From positions 1 to 64,000 of the forward strand of contig NZ_JACDUR010000008.1 in the NCBI RefSeq assembly GCF_013761175.1: a DNA stretch of 64,000 nucleotides, written 5' to 3'. The notes beneath the pieces are model-generated. The model searched no databases. It worked only from the letters and a program-made list of their open reading frames with translations, and was not told where the DNA came from. This stretch comes from Nonomuraea soli (GTDB lineage Bacteria; Actinomycetota; Actinomycetes; Streptosporangiales; Streptosporangiaceae). This document shows positions 25,039 to 34,114 of the stretch, one piece after another. Positions within the stretch are counted from its first letter, which is position 1. Each line of letters begins with the position of its first letter. The position numbers were made by a program, and so were the translations under genes.

Positions 25039-25057
25039 CGTGATAGGTAACATCACG
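25039..25057 (+). promoter_or_regulatory. Inverted repeat upstream of psd
   Basis: CGTGAT and ATCACG flank AGGTAAC in a 6-7-6 inverted repeat 40 bases before the psd start. It overlaps the TAGGTA hexamer at 25044-25049, a possible -10. A repressor site is possible; nothing in the window identifies the regulator. Confidence 0.4.
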
Positions 25058-25096
25058 GCGAAGCGCCAGTCCGTAGTCACCGTCTAAAGGTTGTCC

Positions 25097-25735
25097 GTGT
25101 CAGATTCCGCTAAGCCCGGGCGCGTTCGTCTCGCCCGTGGTGTCACTCCGTGGTTCCTTCCGACGGTCGCCGCGGCGGCGACCACTGCGCTGCTGTCCGC
25201 CAAGGACAAGCGCTGGGCGCTGGCGGCCGTGCCGCTCACGGCGCTCACGGGAGGCATGCTCTGGTTCTTCCGCGACCCCGAGAGGGATCCCGGACTGGGC
25301 CGCGTTCTTTCGCCCGCCGACGGCGTCGTGCAGAGCATCGACCCGTGGCCCGACGGCCGCACCCGGGTCGCGATCTTCATGAGCCCGCTGAACGTCCACG
25401 TCAACCGCGCTCCCCTTGCGGGGACCGTCACTTCCGTGGAGCATGTGGCGGGTGGGTTCCTGCCGGCGTTCAACAAGGACAGTGACCAGAACGAGCGCGT
25501 GGTGTGGCATTTCGACACCGCGCTCGGCGACATCGAGATGGTGCAGATCGCGGGCGCGGTGGCGCGCCGGATCGTGCCGTACCTGACCGCGGGCGCCAAG
25601 GTCGTCCAGACCGAGCGCATCGGGCTCATCAGGTTCGGCTCGCGTGTCGACATCTACCTTCCCGAAGGCATCTCTCCGGCGGTCACCGTCGGGGAGAAGA
25701 CGACAGCGGGGGTGACCAGAATTGACCGCGGCTGA
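25097..25735 (+). CDS. psd: Phosphatidylserine decarboxylase
   Basis: The enzyme makes phosphatidylethanolamine from phosphatidylserine at the membrane. The 212-residue protein is the short actinobacterial/archaeal type, with one N-terminal membrane hairpin (TVAAAATTALLSA then AAVPLTALTGGMLWFF), the FRDPERDP and SPADGVV segments and MSPLNVHVNRAP. The self-cleavage site that gives the pyruvoyl group is the GS in IRFGSRVD near residue 185. GTG at 25097 has AAAGG six bases upstream; a TTG at 25091 is less likely. It overlaps pssA by 14 bases. Confidence 0.94.
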   Translation: MSDSAKPGRVRLARGVTPWFLPTVAAAATTALLSAKDKRWALAAVPLTALTGGMLWFFRDPERDPGLGRVLSPADGVVQSIDPWPDGRTRVAIFMSPLNVHVNRAPLAGTVTSVEHVAGGFLPAFNKDSDQNERVVWHFDTALGDIEMVQIAGAVARRIVPYLTAGAKVVQTERIGLIRFGSRVDIYLPEGISPAVTVGEKTTAGVTRIDRG

Positions 25736-26531
25736 CGCGGGACGCTGGGAGGAGACCGCCGACGAGCCCCAGGGGCCCGTCGGAAAGGCCTTCCGGCTCT
25801 CGGCTGCCGACTCGCTGTCGCTGGGCAACGCCCTGTGCGGCTTCCTGTCCGTGTGCGTCATGGCCACGGCGGCGATCCAGTCGCTGCAGGCGGGCCACGG
25901 GCTGAAGGTCGAGCCGCGCTTCTTCGCGACCGCGGTCGTGCTCCTGCTCATCGGCGCCACCTGTGACCTGTTCGACGGCTTGGTGGCCCGGCGTTTCCGC
26001 GCCTCGGCCATGGGCGCGGAGCTCGACAACCTGGCCGACGTGATCAGCTTCGGCTTCGCGCCGGCCTTCATGGTCGTGATCTGGGGCAGTTCGTCCGGCG
26101 ATCTGCAGCTGTGGAGCGTCCTGCTGGTCGCGGGCGCCATCCTGCTCGCCGGCGTCGTCCGGCTGGCGCGTTTCGCCTGCGTCAAGACCAAGAGCGGCGA
26201 CTTCATGGGCCTGCCCATCCCGATGGGCGCCATGACGGTCATCTCGATCATCATGCTCTTCACCACGCCCAACTACCTGGTGCTGGCCGCCCTGCTGGGC
26301 GTCGCGTGGCTGATGGTCAGCCGCATCGAGTATCCCAAGCCGAAAGGCCAGCTGCTGGCCGTCGTGCTGGCCTGGATCCTGGTCAACGTCGCCTTCCTGA
26401 CCTTCTGGGTGGCCTTCCCCGAGAACGGCGACCTGCCCATCAAGGTCGGCGGCGCGATGCAGATCGCGCTGGTGGCGGCCATCCCGCTGCGCATGCTGTT
26501 CTACAAGCGCGAGAAGCGCAAGGTCAGCTGA
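25722..26531 (+). CDS. pssA: CDP-diacylglycerol-serine O-phosphatidyltransferase
   Basis: PssA makes the phosphatidylserine used by Psd. The 269-residue membrane protein carries the CDP-alcohol phosphotransferase motif: CDLFDGLVAR, then G and two Asp in MGAELDNLAD. Seven residues rather than the textbook eight separate AR from G; this looks like a clade feature, as the catalytic residues are intact. Translation starts at TTG 25722 with GGGGG upstream, inside psd, so the two are coupled. A 10-bp stem hairpin ends the operon. Confidence 0.93.
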   Translation: MTAADAGRWEETADEPQGPVGKAFRLSAADSLSLGNALCGFLSVCVMATAAIQSLQAGHGLKVEPRFFATAVVLLLIGATCDLFDGLVARRFRASAMGAELDNLADVISFGFAPAFMVVIWGSSSGDLQLWSVLLVAGAILLAGVVRLARFACVKTKSGDFMGLPIPMGAMTVISIIMLFTTPNYLVLAALLGVAWLMVSRIEYPKPKGQLLAVVLAWILVNVAFLTFWVAFPENGDLPIKVGGAMQIALVAAIPLRMLFYKREKRKVS

Positions 26532-26552
26532 ACGACCGACGACTTCTTCTTC

Positions 26553-26580
26553 GATGGCCGGGGACATTTGCCCGGCCATC
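26553..26580 (+). terminator. Terminator of psd-pssA
   Basis: GATGGCCGGG (26553-26562) pairs with CCCGGCCATC (26571-26580) around an 8-base loop, 22 bases after the pssA stop. A possible ATG at 26554 lies inside this stem, which argues against translation starting there. Confidence 0.75.
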
Positions 26581-26595
26581 GGGTTTCATGGCCTC

Positions 26596-26859
26596 ATGCG
26601 CGAGCACACCCGCACCTACTTCCTGGGCCGGCTGGCCGACGAGCTCGAGGCGCGGGGGCTTGAGGTGACGCTCCGATCGGATCCGCCGGCGCTCAAGGTC
26701 AGCAGTGCGGAGTCGGCCATGCTCACCGAGACCGTCGACTGCGTGCCGCTGTCGGACGGCTGGTTCTACCGCTGGTCGTGGGGCGAGGTGCTGGGCCTGG
26801 CCGACGATCCGGAAGGAGCCGCGCAACGCATCGCGCGGCTCTTCCAATTCCGCGTCTGA
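26596..26859 (+). CDS. Small protein of unknown function
   Basis: The 87-residue protein starts MREHTRTYFLGRLADELEARG and contains LKVSSAESAMLTETVDCVPL, then the Trp-rich FYRWSWGEVLG and a final helix AAQRIARLFQFRV. It is soluble, with mixed alpha/beta character, and is not recognised. Similar small proteins occur singly in actinomycetes. The ATG at 26596 was chosen because the upstream ATG at 26554 lies in the pssA terminator. No ribosome site is seen, so it may be leaderless. Confidence 0.6.
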   Translation: MREHTRTYFLGRLADELEARGLEVTLRSDPPALKVSSAESAMLTETVDCVPLSDGWFYRWSWGEVLGLADDPEGAAQRIARLFQFRV

Positions 26860-26884
26860 ACAGGGCCGCGTCCCGGCCGATCGC

Positions 26885-26975
26885 CTGAGCGCCGCTTCTG
26901 GCCGCGAAGCCAGAGTGCCGCCTCCGGCCGCGAAGCCCCTGAGCGAGGCGCTTCCGGCCGCGACGCCTGAGTGGG
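26885..26975. repeat. Degenerate tandem repeat at a convergent junction
   Basis: Three imperfect units of about 28-31 bases share CTGAGCG or AGAGTG, then GCTTCYGGCCGCGA-GCC. They fill the gap between the small unknown gene and the convergent hydrolase gene. Confidence 0.6.
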
Positions 26976-26978
26976 CCG

Positions 26979-27620
26979 TTACCAGCCGCGCTCCCTCCAC
27001 TCCGCCAGCGACGGGCGCTCGGCGCCGAGCGTGGAGTCCTTGCCATGGCCCGGGTAGAACCACGTCTCGTCGGGCAGCCGCTCGAACAGCCGCTGCACCA
27101 CGTCGTCGAACAGCTGCGTGAACCGCTCGGGATCCTTGTTGGTGTTGCCCACACCCCCGGGGAACAGCGAGTCGCCCGTGAACAGGTGACCGTTGTAGTG
27201 CAGCGCGATCGAGCCGGGCGTGTGGCCGCGCAGGTGGATCACCTCCAGCTCCACCTCCCCGACGGCGATCTTGTCGCCGTGCTCGACGGTGCGGTCGGCC
27301 GCGACGGGCAGGGCGGGGGCGTCGAGCGGATGGGCGACGGTCTTCGCACCGGTCACCCTGGTCATCTGCTCCAGCGCCTGCCAGTGGTCGCCGTGCTGGT
27401 GGGTGGTGACGATCGTGTCGAGCGAACCGCCGTCGAGCAGGGCGAGCAGCCGGTCGGCGTCGTTGGCCGCGTCGACGAGGAGCTGCTGTCCGGTCGCCGT
27501 GCAGCGGAGCAGGTAGGCGTTGTTCTCCCAGGGACCCACGGCCAGCTTGGTGATCGTCAGCTCGGGAAGTTCGCGCACGTCGGCCGGCCCGCCGACCTGG
27601 ACGTCGCCGCTGTAAGTCAT
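26979..27620 (-). CDS. MBL-fold hydrolase, glyoxalase-II-like
   Basis: This 213-residue protein has the metal motif THQHGDH near residue 73, further ligands in LRGHTPGS, FTGDSLFPGGVGNT and YPGHGKDS, and the short length of bacterial glyoxalase-II-like enzymes. Such enzymes hydrolyse thioesters or act on persulfides. Its ATG overlaps the stop of the mycothiol-dependent isomerase-like gene by four bases, so the pair probably works together; a mycothiol conjugate is a reasonable substrate, which is inference. The stretch GGVGNTNKDPERF is the usual loop of this subgroup. Confidence 0.86.
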   Translation of the reverse strand: MTYSGDVQVGGPADVRELPELTITKLAVGPWENNAYLLRCTATGQQLLVDAANDADRLLALLDGGSLDTIVTTHQHGDHWQALEQMTRVTGAKTVAHPLDAPALPVAADRTVEHGDKIAVGEVELEVIHLRGHTPGSIALHYNGHLFTGDSLFPGGVGNTNKDPERFTQLFDDVVQRLFERLPDETWFYPGHGKDSTLGAERPSLAEWRERGW

Positions 27621-28381
27621 GGGTACTCCTCCGGGGGTGCTGCGGGCAGATCGGCGGGCGCCGTGGTGACCATCCAGGGTGGTGGCGATGGCGGCCCGCC
27701 CTTACCGGACACCACACTAACCCCCTCGCCTGCCGACCGCCCGGTGAGCCAGGCGAGGACATCCGCCGCCGATCCCGCGACCGCCGGGCCGTCGCCGAGG
27801 CCGCCGAACACCCCGCCGCCCGGTGACGGCAGGTGGATCTCGCTGATCGTGCTCATGCCGTACGGCCAGCAGGCCAGGCAATCGTGCAGCTCCCGGAGTG
27901 CGAAGGGTTCGGGCCAGTCCCGCGGGCCGTACCCGGCGGCGAGGTCGACGTGGTGGTAGCGCACCTCGCGGATCCTGCGCACCAGCAGGTACCAGCCGGG
28001 GTGCGGCGGAGGGAGCATGCCGCTGACCGTGCCCTGCCATGCGGAGGCGGGCATCGAGGCGATCTCGCCGGCCAGCCGTACGGACGTGGAGGTGAGGTCG
28101 GCCAGTTGCTCGGCGGCGGGGCGGCCGGCGCCGTGCTCGATCTCGGCCTCGCGGGTCTCGGGTGAGGGGTACTGCGGTGTCGGCTCGCCGGTGCGCGCCC
28201 AGGTGAGCAGGCGCACGATGCTCTCGGCGTTACGGGACAGATGGGTGAGCACGTGCCCGCGCGACCATCCGGGAAGCGCGGAAGGGGCGGCCACCTCGGC
28301 GTCGCCGAGGCGGGCGGCGGTGGCCTGGAGGTCGTCGGTGGCGTCGGCCAGTTCCCTCGAAAGCAAGGTGATGAGGGTCAT
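27617..28381 (-). CDS. Maleylpyruvate isomerase family mycothiol-dependent enzyme
   Basis: The 254-residue protein matches the DinB-like, mycothiol-dependent family. The N-terminal helix bundle starts LLSRELADATDDLQ, with PGWSRGHVLTHLSRNAES supplying the first metal-binding His and REVRYHHVDLAAGY the second set (Glu and His). The C-terminal part (residues 165-254) matches the second domain of the family and ends in a Pro-rich tail. The ATG at 28381 fits the family start; no strong ribosome site is seen. It is divergent from uvrA and coupled to the hydrolase gene behind it, suggesting mycothiol-based detoxification. Confidence 0.85.
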   Translation of the reverse strand: MTLITLLSRELADATDDLQATAARLGDAEVAAPSALPGWSRGHVLTHLSRNAESIVRLLTWARTGEPTPQYPSPETREAEIEHGAGRPAAEQLADLTSTSVRLAGEIASMPASAWQGTVSGMLPPPHPGWYLLVRRIREVRYHHVDLAAGYGPRDWPEPFALRELHDCLACWPYGMSTISEIHLPSPGGGVFGGLGDGPAVAGSAADVLAWLTGRSAGEGVSVVSGKGGPPSPPPWMVTTAPADLPAAPPEEYP

Positions 28382-28592
28382 GTGCCGATATTTCACCATG
28401 GCATAAAGCCGCACGCAGCAGGGTTGTACCTCTGAAGGCGGGGTGGCCCTATCCGGGAAGCCGTAGTCTGGAGGGGCCGCTGATTTTTGGCTGGCGCTTT
28501 CTGGCCGGTGGGTTGAGCGCGGCCCAAAATTGTCGGACCCCCCGCCTATCATCCCCGTGGACCTATCCACTCTCTACAGATCCGGGATCGCC

Positions 28593-31433
<2,841 letters not shown>

Positions 31434-31436
31434 CCC

Positions 31437-31469
31437 GGGTACGGCGGGGCGTCGTGCCCCGCCGTACCC
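31437..31469 (+). terminator. uvrA terminator, convergent junction
   Basis: GGGTACGGCGGGGC (31437-31450) pairs perfectly with GCCCCGCCGTACCC (31456-31469) around GTCGT. It lies four bases behind the uvrA stop and ten bases before the end of the convergent membrane-protein gene. Confidence 0.85.
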
Positions 31470-31478
31470 TCCTAAAGG

Positions 31479-32219
31479 TCAGATCGCGGCACGGCGCCTG
31501 GCGCGGCGGCGGGAGGCGTCGCGTTCGAGCCACCACTCGGCGGCCAGGAGCGGCAGCACCCATCCCAGCCAGGTGTTCATTCCCGCGGCGGCCTCCGTCA
31601 GCCACGCGGGGTTGCCGGCGTAGCGGGGCACCTCCGACAGGCTGAGGATGGTGACCACGCCCCACAGGCGGTTGGTGATGATCGACATGCACAGCGCGAA
31701 GCTGCGCACCATCCACCTGCGGTGTTCGGCGAAACGACGGTGGCGGGCCAGGCGGAAGCCGACGAACGTGTAGCCCAGCCACAGCAGCGCCAGGAGCACG
31801 TCGCTGGCCATCGCCACCGGGCCGAAAGGGGTGGCGATCCCGATGACCAGGCCCATCAGGCCCGACGGGAGCACGCCGGCGAAGACGTACACCCGGCCGA
31901 TGCGGCGATGCGCCGCCGGGTGACGGTTGCGGAACCAGGGCCAGATCTGCAGGCAGCAGCTGACCATGGCGATCGAGCCGAAGATCACGTGCAGCGAGAG
32001 CATGACGAAGTGCGGGGGGAACCACTCGGGGGCGGGAACGCGTGACCGGGTCGCGTCCAGGCTGAGGTAGGGCGGCAGCGAGAAGGCCAGGAAGGCGGCG
32101 ACCACGACGAACAGTGGTGCCACCCAGGGGCGGCGCCACCAGCGCGGGGCTGCGGGCGGGCGTCGTGGGGCGGTGACGGAGGCGTCGGGCGTTCCGGGAT
32201 CGGGGGTGATCGTCGTCAT
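31479..32219 (-). CDS. DUF2306 membrane protein
   Basis: The 246-residue protein has about six to seven membrane helices: PLFVVVAAFLAFSL, FVMLSLHVIFGSIAMVSC, GRVYVFAGVLPSGLMGLVIGIAT, ASDVLLALLWLGYTFVGFRLA, then two more before LGWVLPLLAAEWWL. Conserved His residues occur in LSLHVIFG and NRHPAAHRRIGRVY, as in other DUF2306 proteins, and could bind heme or metal; that is inference. The ATG at 32219 is chosen from the start of the Pro-rich N-terminus; a ribosome site is not clear. It is divergent from three Rieske lipoprotein genes, which raises a possible redox link. Confidence 0.8.
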   Translation of the reverse strand: MTTITPDPGTPDASVTAPRRPPAAPRWWRRPWVAPLFVVVAAFLAFSLPPYLSLDATRSRVPAPEWFPPHFVMLSLHVIFGSIAMVSCCLQIWPWFRNRHPAAHRRIGRVYVFAGVLPSGLMGLVIGIATPFGPVAMASDVLLALLWLGYTFVGFRLARHRRFAEHRRWMVRSFALCMSIITNRLWGVVTILSLSEVPRYAGNPAWLTEAAAGMNTWLGWVLPLLAAEWWLERDASRRRARRRAAI

Positions 32220-32450
32220 GACCGCGACGGTGCACCCTGCCGCTGACCGCTCGCCCACCGTGCGCTGACCGTGGGGGCACGGCACAGGGCAGACGACGGT
32301 AGGCGGGCTCCACCGGGGGCCTGGTCCTTGGATTCCCGCCCTTGATCTTGGCCACGCCCCCCGGATCACGGACCGGTCACCCCCGCCCATAAAGTTGTGT
32401 GACAGCAAAGGCCCCGTATGGCGTGGGCAACGGGGGAATCTGGAGGCAAC

Positions 32451-32870
32451 ATGTCGATCGGGGGTTCCGGCATGCCCGGAGTCGGGCGGCGCGAGGTTCT
32501 GGGCGCGGCCGGGGCGGCGGTGTGCGGGGTGGCGCTCGCCGGGTGCGGCGGCAACGCCAAGCCCAACGTCGCCGGCATCAAGGGCAAGGTGATCGCCAAG
32601 ACGGCCGACGTGCCGGTCGGCGGCGGCGCCCTGATCGCCAAGTGGAAGATCGTCATCACCCAGCCCACCGCCGGCGTCTACAAGGCCTTCAGCGCCGCCT
32701 GCCCCCACAAGGGCTGCTCGGTCAGCAAGCCCAAGGACGGCAAGATGACCTGCCCCTGCCACGGCAGCCAGTTCTCCGCCGAGACCGGCCAGTGCCTCAA
32801 GGGCCCGGCCGACGCCCCGCTCACCGCCTACCAGGTGAAGGTCGAGGGCGACGGGCTCATCCTCGTCTGA
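32451..32870 (+). CDS. Rieske [2Fe-2S] lipoprotein 1
   Basis: The 139-residue protein has a twin-arginine signal (GRREVLGAAGAAV) ending in a lipobox LAGC near residue 36, so it is probably exported folded and lipid-anchored outside the membrane. The Rieske cluster ligands are CPHKGC and CPCHG, about 14 residues apart, with the extra disulfide cysteines of bc1-type Rieske proteins. A C-terminal beta segment follows. ATG at 32451 has TGGAGG five bases upstream. It is the first of three tandem paralogues. Confidence 0.88.
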   Translation: MSIGGSGMPGVGRREVLGAAGAAVCGVALAGCGGNAKPNVAGIKGKVIAKTADVPVGGGALIAKWKIVITQPTAGVYKAFSAACPHKGCSVSKPKDGKMTCPCHGSQFSAETGQCLKGPADAPLTAYQVKVEGDGLILV

Positions 32871-32976
32871 ACCGGTAATTCTCCCTAGTTCCGCCACTTC
32901 CGTTCCGCCAGGCTGAACCAGCGTCACGGCGCGAGCCGTACCTGAAGAAGAAAGACCAACCTGGGAGGAACGGATC

Positions 32977-33435
32977 ATGGGTGACACGACACGTCGCGCG
33001 GTGATGCTCGGAACCGGGGGCGCCGGCCTGGCGGCCCTGCTGACCGCCTGCTCCGGCTACGGTCAGCCGGCCGCCGACACCAGCGCGGAGGTCGAGCCCA
33101 CCGGCGACGCGGGCGGCGGCGCCGAGTCGAAGGCGCCCAAGAAGAAGGCGGCGGGTCTGGCCAAGACCGGCGACATCCCCGAAGGCGGCGGCAAGATCTT
33201 CAAGGACGAGAAGGTCGTCATCACCCAGCCGAAGGCCGGCGAGTTCAAGGCGTTCAGCGCCACCTGCACCCACCAGGGATGCACCGTGGGCAGCATCTCC
33301 AACGGCACGATCAACTGCCCATGCCACGGCAGCACCTTCAACATCGCCGACGGGTCCGTCGCCAGCGGGCCCGCACAGAAGCCGCTCCCGGAAATGGGGA
33401 TAAATGTGGACGGTGACTCGATCACCCTTTCATGA
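32977..33435 (+). CDS. Rieske [2Fe-2S] lipoprotein 2
   Basis: This 152-residue paralogue starts TTRRAVMLGTGGAGLAALLTAC: twin arginines and a lipobox. A Lys/Pro/Ala linker (residues 30-60) leads to the Rieske fold with CTHQGC and CPCHG, about 14 residues apart. It shares the segment KVVITQPKAGEFKAFSA with the third copy almost exactly. GGGAGG before the ATG at 32977 fixes the start. Electron transfer outside the membrane is the family role; the partner enzyme is unknown. Confidence 0.88.
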   Translation: MGDTTRRAVMLGTGGAGLAALLTACSGYGQPAADTSAEVEPTGDAGGGAESKAPKKKAAGLAKTGDIPEGGGKIFKDEKVVITQPKAGEFKAFSATCTHQGCTVGSISNGTINCPCHGSTFNIADGSVASGPAQKPLPEMGINVDGDSITLS

Positions 33436-33466
33436 ATTTTTAACGAGCCTGCGCTTGGCTGATCGC

Positions 33467-33949
33467 ATGCGAGAGCAATCACAGACGCGCAGGGCCGTCA
33501 TCGCGGGCGTGGGAGTCGGCGGGCTGGCCGTGGCCATCGCCGCCTGCGGTGGCGAGACCACCACCGGCGGAGCCACGAGCGGCGCCACCAGCGAGGCCGC
33601 CTCGCCGACCACGCCCGCCTCCTCCGCCCAGGCCACCAGCGGAGGCGGCGGCGGCAGCGGGAGCGGCGCACTGGCCACGACCGCCGACATCCCCGTGGGA
33701 GGCGGCGCGGTCTTCAAGGACCAGAAGGTCGTCATCACCCAGCCGACGGCGGGTGAGTTCAAGGGATTCAGCGCCGTGTGCACGCATCAGGGGTGCATCG
33801 TCGCCAGCGTGGCCAACGGGGAGATCGTGTGCCCGTGCCACGGCGGGAAGTACAAGATCACCGATGGTTCCGTGGTCGCGGGGCCGCCGCCGAAGCCGCT
33901 CCCCGAGCAGGCGATCACGGTGGAGGGTGACAACATCTCGCTGGCCTGA
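33467..33949 (+). CDS. Rieske [2Fe-2S] lipoprotein 3
   Basis: The third paralogue has 160 residues: a Tat-like start (QTRRAVIAGVGVGGLAVAIAAC) with lipobox, a Gly/Ser/Thr-rich linker (residues 30-72) and a Rieske fold with CTHQGC and CPCHG. No good ribosome site precedes the ATG at 33467; TTGGCT at 33455-33460 followed by six bases could be a -10 for a leaderless message. A GTG at 33404 would start inside the second gene. Linker length differs strongly among the three copies, suggesting different reach from the membrane. Confidence 0.85.
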   Translation: MREQSQTRRAVIAGVGVGGLAVAIAACGGETTTGGATSGATSEAASPTTPASSAQATSGGGGGSGSGALATTADIPVGGGAVFKDQKVVITQPTAGEFKGFSAVCTHQGCIVASVANGEIVCPCHGGKYKITDGSVVAGPPPKPLPEQAITVEGDNISLA

Positions 33950-34114
33950 CCGGGCCTGCGCGGGTCGCTTCACCGAGCGCTGAGCCCGGGCGGGTGCCGT
34001 GCCGATCACGGCTCGCCCGGGCTACGCCGCGTTCGGGGCTCTGCCGTACGGCACGCGGCCCGGCACCCGCTTCTGGGGTCCCCTGACACTCGAGCGCGAC
34101 CCCGATTGTCAGTC

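Noticed and set aside
28382..28592. LexA/SOS box upstream of uvrA
   Set aside because: No TCGAAC-N-GTTCGA-like palindrome was recognised in the gap.
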